A DNA stretch of 64,000 nucleotides, taken from contig NC_044927.1 in NCBI RefSeq assembly GCF_003576645.1, forward strand, positions 18,365,197 through 18,429,196, read 5' to 3'. The notes under the pieces are model-generated. The model was not told the origin of the DNA. It ran no database searches and saw nothing but the letters and a program-made list of their open reading frames with translations. Below are positions 43,180-54,073 of the stretch, piece by piece. A program made the position numbers and the translations under genes. The stretch comes from Ipomoea triloba. Its lineage: Eukaryota > Streptophyta > Magnoliopsida > Solanales > Convolvulaceae. Within the stretch, counting starts at the first letter, position 1; every line of letters begins with the position of its first letter.

Positions 43180-44223
43180 CAGGCCCGTTCCTATCATTTT
43201 ATAGGCCCGGGGCATAGCATCAAAAATGGGCCCTACATGAAATTTATCAATTGTTATGTCATGGAACCGAGTCCACTTTGCAAGGTGGACCCGGGTCTAT
43301 GTTCACAATGAGACCACTTGTTTAGGTAGGGTTCTAATGAGACCACTTGTTTAGGTAAGATCGTGAGATCAGATCTTGTGCATCCATGTAATAATTTAAT
43401 GGTCTAGATTGATTTAAGATTCTAAGTTAAAGTGTGTGCGAACCGTGATAAAATGTGTGCAAACGGTAAGTAAATGTGTGGGAACGATTAAGTGTGTGTA
43501 CGATGATTAAATGTGTGAGAATTGAGTGGGTGTGCAAAAAATCTAGACCATTAAAATTTTTTAGATCGATGTACAAGATTTAATCTCAAAATATTTTAAT
43601 GGACTAGATTAATTAAGATTCCAAGTTGAAGTGTGTGCGAAAGGTGATTAAATGTGTGGGAACGGAGTGTGTGTTTCAATCAATCTAGACCATTAAAAAA
43701 TATTGCATGGATACACAAGATTTGATCTCACGATCTTATCTAAATAAGTGGTCTCATTGGAACCCTACCCTCTATATATATATATACACATACGCGTACC
43801 TAACTACATGAAAAAAAAAAACTAAGGTCAAATAATTTAAACTAAAGTATAAAAATAAATATATATGTGGTCATGGAAGTTTGGAAAATTTAAAGTATAA
43901 AAATAAACATATAAAATAGCCATGGGAGTTTGGGAATTTTAAAGTATAAAAATAAAATATATATATATGCGTACGTACTACAGAAAAAAAAATTAAAATT
44001 ACTCAAATATGCTGCCAGAGTTCGACCACTTGACCTTAACAATAAAACTCGTAAGCCCCACCAACTAAGCTAAATAAATTTATTTGATTTAAATGTACAT
44101 TAATTACAAAAATCGAAAATCTAATAGTATACATATAAAAGGTGGTGGATTAGGGTGGTGGGCCCCTTTTCAAGGTGGGCCCTGGGCAAGGGCCCAGCCC
44201 GCCCTTGCCTAGGGACGGGCCTG
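43180..44223. mobile_element. Non-autonomous hAT element inside the Helitron
   Basis: The ends CAGGCCCGTTCCTA (43180) and TAGGGACGGGCCTG (ending 44223) are inverted with one mismatch. The 8-bp target duplication is GAAGTATG (43172-43179) and GAAGTACG (44224-44231). No transposase is present. A fold-back MITE lies inside it at 43328-43767. Confidence 0.85.
43328..43767. mobile_element. Fold-back MITE nested in the hAT element
   Basis: TAGGGTTCTAATGAGACCAC, TAGGTAAGATCGTGAGATCA and GATCTTGTGCATCCATG at the left are mirrored at the right (CATGGATACACAAGATTTGA, TCACGATCTTATCTAAATAA, GTGGTCTCATTGGAACCCTA). The interior carries diverged repeats of GTGTGCGAA...TAAATGTGTG. Confidence 0.8.
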
Positions 44224-44231
44224 GAAGTACG

Positions 44232-45580
44232 ATTGTCTAACATACAACATAAATTCAGTATTCTGAAATAAAGCATTCAACCAATATAGTATGAGTATGA
44301 GTCTAAATTATAGTATGAGTTTAAACTATAGTATTAGTCCAATATTTTTAAAATTCAATGCTGTAAAAAAAGTGTATAAATGCAATATGTAACTTGGAGT
44401 CATGGAATAAGCATGCCAGTGTTTGTTGGTTGATGACAACACGTTGATATTCCTTGGCCAAATAACAATGCATCAACCGGTGCCTTATAGAGCTTTTCCT
44501 TGTCTTGAGGGATGTAATTTGACTCCATTACTAAGCAATAAAGAGAAAGATGAGAAATTACAGAGAACAATAAAAAATATATAATGGTAGAATATCAGTC
44601 AATTAGTGATCCTTTTATATATTCCGCCAATTACTAATATCAGATTCATTTTCAACCAATTATTATTTTTTTTTTCAGTCAATTAAAATATGAGATGCAG
44701 TGATATTTTTACCTAATTTCCGTTCCATTTTTAATTGATGATGTAGAATATTATTATTGAAATATTTCCGTTTCATTTTTAATTTCCGTTCCATTTTTAA
44801 TTTACCTTTAATATTGTTTAAAATATGCCTTTACTATTGATAATGTAGAATATTGTTATTGAAATGCAATGATCTCACCATTTTCTTTTTCATTTTAGTC
44901 AATTATGGATATTTTTTATTTGTAGTTAATTATTAATATTCATTTACTTTTATATATTCAGTCAATTAGTAATATCAGATTAATTTTCAGTCGATTATTT
45001 TTTTTTTATTTTCAGTTAATTAGTCAATTAGAATAATATATGTAATGATATTTTCATTCCATTTTTAATTTACCTTTACTATTGATGATGTAGACTATTA
45101 TTATTGAAATATTTCCTTTCCATTTTTAATTTACTTTTACTATTGATGATGTAGAATATTATTATTGAACTATTTCCGTTTCATTTTTAATTTCTGTTCC
45201 ATTATTTAAAAATTGTGAAAGATTTATGATTTAATTGTGATTTGATTTATTCTACTGTGTAATATTATTGTGAATATTTAAAATGCAATGATTTGACCAT
45301 TTCCTTTTCCATTTTAATTAATTATGGATACTTTTTTAATTTTCAGTCAATTATTAATATTCATTTCCTTTTCCAATTGACATAATTTCCGTTCTCTTTT
45401 CTATTTTTAATTTTCAATCAATTATTAATATTCATTTCCTTTTCCAATATACCTAATTTCCGTTCCATTTTAAATTGATAATGTAAAATATTATTGTGAA
45501 ACATTTCTATCATAATAATTACCGTAACTACTAATAATGAATTATAATGAATTATAATTAATATTATTTTATCATAATAA
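44232..45580. other. AT-rich Helitron interior with diverged repeats
   Basis: Many diverged copies of phrases such as CAGTCAATTAGTAATATC, TTTCCGTTCCATTTTTAATT and ACTATTGATGATGTAGAATATTATTATTG are scattered through the segment, suggesting an old internal tandem array. No coding region is supported. Confidence 0.5.
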
Positions 45581-45742
45581 TTACCATATTACTAAAATGC
45601 CCCTATGTTTGGGCGAAAAAATTTTGGAGGAGGATATTGTTTTTATATATAGTATAGATAGATTCTATATTTGTAATTACCGTTATAAACGGATTTAATA
45701 GGAAAATTTAAGTTTTTTTTGAAAAACAACCAAACCAATCCA

Positions 45743-48700
45743 TTAATCTCGTAAAAAGTTCATGTCAACTACATCAGAAATAAAACGAGGAAGAGAACAG
45801 AAAAACTCACACCGCTCTTCCCTCTCATTACATAAAGCTTGCTTAGCCAGAGTATGGGCAAGCATATTACCAGTACGCTTAATAAAACGAAATTGAACTA
45901 AAGGAAGCTCTTTCAACAGCAGACTAATCTCATCAATAATAGCACCAAAGGGAGTAATGTTACCCCCGTAATGTACCGCTGTGGTCACAACCTGAGCATC
46001 AGTCTCAACGATAACCTGTCGCCACCCTTTTTGCTTGATCCAACTCAATGCCTCCCTAGCCCCAATCGCTTCAGCTTCACGAACGGAGTACATCATATTC
46101 ATAACAAACATCATAACCCCAAGCACTGTACCCGAATCATCCCGTAAGCTCTATCCAAAACCCATTTTCTGCGTATAGAAATCCATAGCAACGTCAATGT
46201 TGAGTTTCATAAAAGGCCGTGGAGGGGGTTCCCAACAAAGAGGATGCTCAATTTGCGGATTGGAGGGAGAAGGCCGCAAAACCGCACCACGGACAGTCTT
46301 CCAATTCTGAACATAATACACAACATGATTAACCAAAGTGGAAGGGTCTTTTAATTGATTTCTCCAAAGCATTGAATTCCTATTCTCCCATATTGCCCAG
46401 TAAATAACAACGACATTTTCAATCACAGGTCTTGGCAATTCATCCCACATTTCAGCAATCCAAGACTCAATTGTATCAATGTAAGTGAGATTCCAATTTT
46501 CATTCAAAATATGCCAACAATCACGCGCAAATTTACAATTAGCAAATAGGTGAACTGCATTTTCATTTGCCCTCCCACATAAGACACATACCGGATCACA
46601 ATTAACCCGCTTTACAATCAAAGCATCTTTCGTAGGTAGCCGTAACGTATATAATGTCCAGAAAAAACACTTCACCTTTGGAGGAACCTCTAATTCCCAT
46701 AAGCCCGGCCACCGACTCACCACCCCCCTTGCCACACCCCCATTCGCGATCCGATAACCACTTCTCATCGAATACACCCCCGACTCTCCCCCTTTCCAAT
46801 AAACTCGGTCCAGAATATTTGTAGAAGGAATTGGTAAGTTACGCATAAGTTGAACATCACGGGGACAAAAAATATCTCTTAAACAAGCATAATCCCAATT
46901 CTTAGTACCTGGATCAAAAAGAGAGTCAACTGTGGGATTACCCAAGTATACATACTCCGGGGTTAAAATATACGGATTCACATCATCAGGGAGCCACGGA
47001 TCACCCCACACCCTCACCTTTCCCCCATCCCCAACTCGCCACCTCACTCCCTCACTCAACAACCCCTGGGATTCCCTAATACTTGTCCACACAAATAAAG
47101 GGTTGGACCCACCTTTCGCCTCTAAAAACGAGCAGTTGGGAAAATACCTAGCCTTAAAAACCCGAGACACGAGAGCATCCTGGTCAGTCAAGAATTTCCA
47201 GCCTTGTTTCCCCAACATCGCCATATTCATCTCTCGAACACTTCTAAAACCCATATCCCCAACCGTTTTTGGTGAACACAAGTCAGCCCACGTACTCCAC
47301 CGGATTCCTCTCCCCCCTCCTCTCACACCCCCACCAAAAGGAATTCATTAATTTCTCAATTTCATCACAAAGGCCTTTCAGGATTAAGAAAACATTCATA
47401 GCATAGCTGGGGATGCTTTGGAGAACAGTCTTAAGAAGAACCTCACGCCCCCCTCTAGACAAAAATCGATTCCCCCAGCTCATAATCCGAGTTCTAACCC
47501 TATCCCGAACAAACCCCAGAATGTCCCTCTTTCTTCGTCCCACATACCCTGGCAACCCCAAATATCTCCCACTCCCTTGCTGTTCATGAACCCCAAGAAT
47601 TTCACAAACAACCACCTTATCCTCCCGGTGAACATTTCTCCCAAATACAATCGAGGTTTTACTTAAATTAATGCATTGACCACTCGCCTGCCCGTACTCA
47701 CTCAGAACAGCCTTCATCACCCCCACCTCTAAACTATTAGCCCGGAAGAAAAATAGGCAATCATCGGCAAAGAACAAGTGAGACACAGCCGGGGCACCTC
47801 TTGCTACCCTAACCCCATGAATACCACCCTCCCTCTCTTGCACACGAATCATGGCAGTCAGACTCTCAGCTAGCAGGATAAATAAATAAATACGCAAACC
47901 CCTAGACGGAATTATTGGCCCCCATTCCCTCCCTTCAACCAAAACCTGATACTGCACCGTAGTCACACACTCCTCCATCAACCTAACCCAATGAGCACTA
48001 AAACCCAACCCCAACAAAACCTTGCTCAAAAAGCCCCACTCCACCCGGTTATAAGCCTTGCTCATATCAACTTTTAAGGCCCCGTACCATCCCCTATCCC
48101 CGGTATGCCTATTAAGGGAATAAACAGACTCAAACGCAACCATGACATTATCCACAATCGAACGCCCCGGAATGAAAGCACTTTGATTACAAGATATAAC
48201 AGAATGCAAAATAAGCCTCAATCTACTAGCCAATACTTTTGCAAGGATGCGATATACAACATTACACAAAGATATTGGGCGAAAATCAGACATTGTTTCA
48301 GGGGTTTTTACTTTGGGAATCAACACAATATGGGTAGCATTTATATTTGCAGGCAATGAACCAGTAGAGAGAAAGGATTGGCAGAAAGAAACTACCTCGG
48401 GTCCCAAAATATCCCAATGGAGTTGGAAAAATACAGGCGATAGATCATCCGGTCCCGGCGACTTATCAGGATACATCCCAAAAAGCGCAGCTTTGACCTC
48501 TTCGGCCTCCACCGGACGTAGCAGAGTATCATTTTGCGAATCAGAAATAGAACACTCCAGGCATTCCAGTACTGGACGCATATCACCCACCTCAGCCGTA
48601 AAAAACTTTGAAAAATAATCCACTATCACTCCACCCATTGCCGCCACCTCCGACACCACCTCACTCGTATCAATTCTAAGTCTCTCAATGCGATTCCTCT

Positions 48701-49795
48701 GCCTTCGCCTATTAACCGAATTATGGAAAAACCGAGTATTAAAATCGCCCCCCTTATACCACCACTCCTTAGCCCTTTGCCTCCATTTGACACTCTGATT
48801 TTTCAACAGAACCATATATCGTTCTTGCACTGCCTTATACTCCCTCAAACCATTTTCATCACACGCCCTTCTCAACCTCCCCATACTAGCAGTACACTGC
48901 TTCAATTCCTCCACCTCACCTCCACTCACCCTTCTACCCCATTCCCAGACCTTTCTACCACACTGTACCAACCTATCACCAATATTTTCCCCAGGAAAAT
49001 TACCCCAGGCCGATGCCACCACCTACTTACAGTCAGGATGACTACCCCAAGAATTCTCAAACCTCACCTGACGCCTCACCACTCCCCGCCTCTCCTGCCT
49101 AGTTACCAAAAATAAAGGCATATGATCACTAGTACCCCCTTCAACCGACCACGCCTTCGCTCCCGAAAACAAATCCCTCCACCCTCCAGATACTAAAATC
49201 CTATCTAACTTCTCCTGCACCCAATTCCTCGTTCCCCTCCCTCTCTCCCAAGTATACTGAAAACCCTCAAACCCAAAATCGACTAACCCACTCTCCCTAA
49301 CAGCCTCCCGAAACCCAGTAAAAAGCCACTACGGATGCGAGACCCTGCCCACCTTTTCCCAATCCCATAAGAGATCATTAAAATCTCCCATAACTAGCCA
49401 ATGCAAAGAGTTTAAAGAAGATAAGTACCTTAAGAGGTCCCACGACTCCCGGCGGCGATTACACTCAGGACTCCCGTAAAAGCCCGTAAACCTCCACTCT
49501 GGGCACGAACCCGAAGCATGAACCACCGTATCAATATAGTGGTTGGAGTAACCCACCACTTCCACATCCACACCCCCATTCCATAAAATAGCCAGTCCAC
49601 CACTCTTACCACAAGCATCCACGGTAAAACAATTCTCGTATCGTAATCGGACCCGAATCCCTTCTAATCTAGACGCACCACACATTGTTTCAGACAAGAA
49701 AATAACCTCAGGCTTTTTTTAGAAACAAAGCCCACTAAAGCTTGAACTGCCAATGGATTCCCAAGCCCACAGCAGTTCCAACTAAACCAACTCAT
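45743..49795 (-). pseudogene. LINE ORF2 (endonuclease, RT, RNase H), broken
   Basis: It starts at the ATG at 49795 (MSWFSWNCCGLGNP), inside the last codons of ORF1. The apurinic endonuclease follows with LSET, MGDFND and SDHMPLF motifs. Reverse transcriptase carries LIPKV, RPISLCNV, ALKVDMSKAYNRVEW and FFADD (about 48050-47740). A Cys/His zinc-binding region (CFFWTL, CVLCGRANENAVHLF) is at about 46700-46550, then an RNase H domain (EAIGAREALSW, ETDAQVV, GNMLAHTLA) to 45743. Damage: a frameshift near 49720, TAG stops at about 49329, 49023 and 46151, and a frameshift near 47330. Such enzymes nick the target and reverse-transcribe the RNA in place; this copy cannot. Confidence 0.92.
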
Positions 49796-50846
49796 TGGGC
49801 CCAGTGAACCTGGGATTATTTTCAACCATACGACATCTCTTTTGTTCAGTAATAACTACACCACCATCATCATCCTCAGCATTAATAGCCCCAGTATGTC
49901 CACCTTTCTTGCTAGTATTAACTCCCTCCCCTCCTACTGGACACAACGGCTCCTGCAGAATTGAAGAAGGACTTAAATGCTGCTCAGTTGTAACCGCTAC
50001 CGGAGTGCCCACCTGACCGTCTCCATCTTTCTCGGCCACTGGAGGCGCCTGTATCATGGAGTCCAAAACCAGCCACTTGTTCACCGGCACCGCCACTCCC
50101 CTCCGACCACCGGCACGTAACCAAGAACCAAACGGCTTCTCCGCCCCATTCCAGCCATTATCAATATCAGAAGGACAAATTTTATCTGCGTGGCCTATAA
50201 TCCCACACAAGAAACAAAAGGAAGGTAGACGCTCATAGCGCAAATCCACCCAAAACCATTCACCCCCCGGCTCTTTCCTTTTCATACGCTTCTTTAAAGG
50301 AAGAGAAACATCTAACTCAACTCTGACCCGCATAAATGAAGGTCGCGAGCCCTCAAAGTTCCGACGATCCGCCGCCATAAACTTGCCAACAAAATTACCA
50401 TCAACCACTGCCACTTTTTCAAACATAAAACCAAACGGCAAATTATGTACCTGAATCCAAAAGGACGCAGTAAGCAATTTCACCGTCATAGGATCGTCCC
50501 CTTGCTGTAAACGACGTAACAAGATCAGATTTTGATCAAAGGTCCAAGGACCCTCACTAAGAACACGAGCCACATCCTTTTCAATATAGAAAGTAAATAG
50601 AAACCGATTTTGCCCTAACTCACGGACATGCACTCCCCTCTGTGGCTGCCAAGCCGTAGCCATTACGTCCCGGAAAACGACAAGCTTAACCGGACGCTCA
50701 GACACCACCCTACCAACCGCAGCAAAACGGAAATCATAAACCGGAGCAATGGCATCATCAACCTCAATAATCACTCCCTCATCATCATCACCAATAGTCA
50801 AAGCATCACAAGCTTCAGCCAACGCACTAGTACTCCCTTTTTCCAT
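49782..50846 (-). CDS. LINE ORF1 protein (DUF4283 and CCHC knuckle)
   Basis: An open frame of 354 codons from the Met at 50846; an in-frame Met 29 codons earlier (50933) precedes a hydrophobic stretch and is less likely. The N-terminal half has the DUF4283 pattern of plant LINE and retroelement gag-like proteins (RFLFTFYIEKDVARVLSEGP, WTFDQNLILL, WIQVHNLPFGF). The C-terminal half holds a perfect CCHC zinc knuckle, CFLCGIIGHADKIC. ORF1 proteins of this kind bind the element RNA in the ribonucleoprotein. The frame ends in NELV-stop, overlapping the start of ORF2. Confidence 0.85.
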   Translation of the reverse strand: MEKGSTSALAEACDALTIGDDDEGVIIEVDDAIAPVYDFRFAAVGRVVSERPVKLVVFRDVMATAWQPQRGVHVRELGQNRFLFTFYIEKDVARVLSEGPWTFDQNLILLRRLQQGDDPMTVKLLTASFWIQVHNLPFGFMFEKVAVVDGNFVGKFMAADRRNFEGSRPSFMRVRVELDVSLPLKKRMKRKEPGGEWFWVDLRYERLPSFCFLCGIIGHADKICPSDIDNGWNGAEKPFGSWLRAGGRRGVAVPVNKWLVLDSMIQAPPVAEKDGDGQVGTPVAVTTEQHLSPSSILQEPLCPVGGEGVNTSKKGGHTGAINAEDDDGGVVITEQKRCRMVENNPRFTGPNELV

Positions 50847-50992
50847 TACGAACACAAAGAAAAAACCAGGAAAACAGAAAACACTGTGACACAAAAGATC
50901 ACAAGAAAACCCTAAAAAACTCCCTACGCACAAAGGAAACGAGAGGAGAGAGAAAATCCTTGAGTTATGTTAGAATAATAGGAAAATTTAAG

Positions 50993-51090
50993 TAGGAAGT
51001 TATATTAAGAGTTTTGAAATATTATTATTATTATATTATTAATATTAGAGAAATTATATTCAAAGTTTTAGATTATATTGCGAAGTATTA

Positions 51091-51157
<67 letters not shown>

Positions 51158-51437
51158 CTCTTAACAGAATAGGTAAGCAAAAAAACTTGATTACCCCAAA
51201 TGACCCTATTTTTTTCTTTAGATCCCAATAAAGCACTTCATCGGAATGGACCCAAACAAAGAAAAAGCGAATTGTGTTGAAGTAAAAATAGTGTAGGGGA
51301 AACTGTTAATGTTTTTATCTAAAAGAACAATTAATTAATTAATTTTTAATAGTTTCCTCTGTTTCCTATTTCTTTAAGAATAGAACTTTATGGTTAAGCT
51401 GCTACAATAATCTAAAGTGTTTGATTTCCTTGCACAG
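50993..51437. other. AT-rich spacer with (TTA)n
   Basis: Contains a long TTA microsatellite at 51087-51156. No gene is supported. Confidence 0.5.
51087..51156. repeat. (TTA)n microsatellite
   Basis: Perfect TTA/ATT triplet run of about 70 bp. Confidence 0.95.
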
Positions 51438-51530
51438 GTTGGGAAGCTTGAAGAGGCAGTGAATCACGGTAGAAGTGAATTTCACAAATTTAATAGGTTT
51501 ACTGAATTCGAATACTTAGTTAAGGAGATA
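51438..51530 (+). pseudogene. Captured exon of a RanBPM/CTLH-type gene
   Basis: After a good acceptor (CCTTGCACAG at 51437) the reading VGKLEEAVNHGRSEF, HKFNRFTEFEYLVKE resembles the CTLH/CRA region of plant Ran-binding-protein-M-like proteins, scaffold subunits of the GID/CTLH ubiquitin ligase. The similarity fades after about 31 residues, so only one exon or part of one is present. It lies just inside a Helitron 5' terminus at 52329 (opposite strand), and Helitron capture is the likely origin. The family match is from memory of conserved wording and could be tested by a search. Confidence 0.5.
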
Positions 51531-51654
51531 GGGAATGCTTTAATTTGGGGCCGTGTGCTCTACATAACTTCCACCAGTAGCATTTATCTTCTGATTCTTC
51601 CTGTTTCTTTTCCTTGGCGCCTTCCATTCTAGAGTCTCTCTATGAAAATTTTCT

Positions 51655-51826
51655 TATTGCGGGATAATAATAATAATAAAACAAAAAATAATAATAATAA
51701 AACAAAACATCACCATCATCTTTATCAACACCCATTTCCTTTTGTTTTTCTTTTCCTTTTCTTTTCTTTCTTCTTCCATTCTTCTTTCTTCCTTTTATTT
51801 TCTTTCTTCTTTCCTCTTTTCTCATA

Positions 51827-51868
<42 letters not shown>
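51655..51868. repeat. Low-complexity (AAT)n and polypyrimidine tract
   Basis: Imperfect AATAAT repeats at both ends with a long CTTTTC/TTCTTT pyrimidine stretch at 51735-51825 in between. Confidence 0.85.
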
Positions 51869-51871
<3 letters not shown>

Positions 51872-52329
51872 GAAGAAAACGTTACCTGCAATTTCATCAT
51901 CTTCTTCTTCGACCGGCGGGGAGAGAGAGATAACCGGAGGAGGAGAACTCGGCGGGGAAGGAAGAACTTGCCACCGTCGCAGATCCGCTGCCGTTGTTGT
52001 TCGCCTCTCATCTGCGAAGGAGAGGAGAGTTCACAGTATATACTATTTAAAAAAAAAATACATATGCTACAAAAACAACCAAAATCATTGTAGCATACAT
52101 ATATAATAATAATATGTAATAATAATTGATTGCTAAATTTATGAAAATATATATGGTTAACTAATATAATCAATAATTTACCAAAAATAATTGTCCAATT
52201 TACCTTATAATTAATAAATAAATAATCAATAAATTAATTAATTAATAAAATCAATATTTTGACTAAAATGTCCTTAAGTTTGGGCGGGAAAGTTTGGGAG
52301 GAGGATAATACTTTTATATATAGTATAGA
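51869..52329 (-). mobile_element. Helitron 5' terminus
   Basis: Minus-strand start TCTATACTATATATAAAAGTA at 52329. The first 70 bp are closely similar to the 5' end at 45658 (AGTTTGGGCGGGAAAGTTTGGGAGGAGGATAAT shared in reverse). The 3' end belonging to it was not found. The GC-richer patch at 51910-52030 may be captured exon sequence. Confidence 0.65.
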
Positions 52330-52405
52330 TTATTTTTGGTTGTGTTTTAATTAGGGAATGAGTTTTTGGTAAATCTTTTAGTTCAATGTTAAGCTATTAT
52401 TATTA

Positions 52406-53213
52406 CTAGTATTTTACCCGTGCGATGCACGGAATGAAAAGTATAAAACTAAATGTTATAATTAAATCAGCTCTCGATATGTAGATGTCTTCAATGTTAT
52501 ATGATTATAATGATTTGTTTCTGTATATAAGGATGTTAATAAAATAGTGAAAGGTTGAAATTGTTATAATAGACTTTTCAATATACGATTATATTGAGAA
52601 TAATTGTGTTCGAAAAAAAATATTTGAATCATTGTTCCAAATTAAAATATTTAACTCGTATTAACTTTCTACATATAAATTTAAATTACAAATTATTGAA
52701 AACTTCTTTCTAAACAACATTAGTTGTTTGCTTACAACAATATTTTAAATTACTACAAAGTAAAATCTTTAGCCTAGTTGAATTTCTCACTCTTGAAGCA
52801 TCAACACACAATTGATCAGATTTGCATCTGAAATAAGAACAATATAATTAGATCTCATATACGATTTGTGTATAATACTTAATTCATAAAAAAAAATACT
52901 AACTGTTGCTTAACATAGTCAAAGGCGTGGCAAGCGATTTTGAAATACACCATATATGAGTAAATGACTTGATTCACTATTTTTCAGTGTAGTAGACAAA
53001 TTTTCTACCAAGAAAAAAAAAGTAGTATAGTAGTTAAATTCTAACTTCAATAAAGTTTCAAAATTTTAAGATTGAAATTAGTTATGGAATATGTAAATAA
53101 ATAAACATATAAAATTTAATATTAAAATTAAATACAGATCATATACTTATGCGCAAATATAATATGTTTATACATTTATGATTATAATACACATATGATA
53201 ATTGTTTTAAAAT

Positions 53214-53217
<4 letters not shown>
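52406..53217 (-). mobile_element. Helitron 3' end and AT-rich interior
   Basis: On the minus strand the segment ends with the perfect hairpin CCGTGCATCGCACGG followed by GTAAAATACTAG (CTAG at 52409-52406), the Helitron 3' signature. The rest to the right is AT-rich without coding capacity. The 5' end was not identified. Confidence 0.6.

Positions 53218-53262
<45 letters not shown>
53218..53262. repeat. (TA)n microsatellite
   Basis: TA tract ending 11 bp before the Copia target duplication. Confidence 0.95.
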
Positions 53263-53264
<2 letters not shown>

Positions 53265-53278
53265 TCGGTAAATGAGAA

Positions 53279-54073
53279 TGAAATTGTATTGTGAGTCTTG
53301 AATGTACAATTTACTATAAAGGTTCCAAACGTTATTTTAAAGAAATTATTTATCTGAAAGAATTAAACTCTAAAAACAGATAAACAAACAAACAAAATAA
53401 AGTAATAAAAATGGAACCAGACACCAGAATTGATCACGCAGTTCGGAGCTCCACTCCTACGTCTGCGGGGCACTTCACGTCAGCCCAATCCACTAGATGA
53501 TCACAAGGGTTACAAGGAGTCTCACAACAACCATCCTACACTAATGGTTACAAAAAATACTCCTAGCTAAGCCTTCCTCATCTTCAAGCTGACACTGTGC
53601 AATTCATCAAGATTCACCAACACGGCCGAACCTTCAAGCAACCAGGACAAGAACACGTGAAGAACTGTGAGAAACCAGTATGAAATCCTCTTATAAAATC
53701 TGATTCGAAAGAGTAATTGAAGTGGGATTAGAATTGTGATTAAACGTGTAAAGAATCCCATGAGTTTGAGCTATATTTATAGCCAAACTATTAACCAATC
53801 TTCCCTCAATATTTGTAGCTGAAAACCACTCAAAATAAGGCTCAACCAGAAGTGTAGATCTGAGTAAAACGTGGATCATGAAGACTGAAATTTGATTTGA
53901 ATAAAAACCGTCCACTGGACTGCTCACTAGCGTTGCTCCAGATTGTGTGAAGAGAATTCTGCTTTTAAACAAGGGAACGGACAAAACTAACTAATAAAAC
54001 TTAAACTAAGGTTTTTGACTAATAATTAAGCCAATTAAAGGTGGTTCAAATGTGTATCATTTGTACACTTACA
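53279..54073 (-). repeat. 3' LTR, 795 bp
   Basis: Begins TGAAATTGTATTGTGAG and ends ACTTACA on the plus strand. It carries no 42-bp duplications. Confidence 0.93.

Larger units (their letters stand above)
41681..45658 (-). mobile_element. Helitron with RPA1-like remnants
   Basis: The minus-strand 5' end TCTATACTATATATAAAAAC is at 45658. The 3' end is ...CGCACATGCGATGCACGG (imperfect hairpin) followed by CTAG at 41684-41681. The site is flanked by the expected A/T. It contains decayed RPA1-like exons at 42236-42790 and a 1-kb hAT element at 43180-44223. No Rep/helicase is present inside. The 5' 70 bp are very similar to a second terminus at 52329. Confidence 0.75.
45713..50975 (-). mobile_element. 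Full-length L1-type LINE
   Basis: A perfect 17-bp target duplication, TAATAGGAAAATTTAAG, flanks the element (45696-45712 and 50976-50992). The poly-A tail appears as poly-T right after the left copy. On the minus strand it encodes ORF1 (gag-like, CCHC) and ORF2 (endonuclease, reverse transcriptase, zinc-binding region, RNase H). Its length of 5263 bp is that of a complete plant L1. Three in-frame stops and two frameshifts in ORF2 make it inactive, though ORF1 is open. Confidence 0.95.

Noticed and set aside
47418..49115. Several plus-strand open frames of 80-130 codons
   Set aside because: Antisense to LINE ORF2; the wording is Pro/Ser-rich and matches no family.
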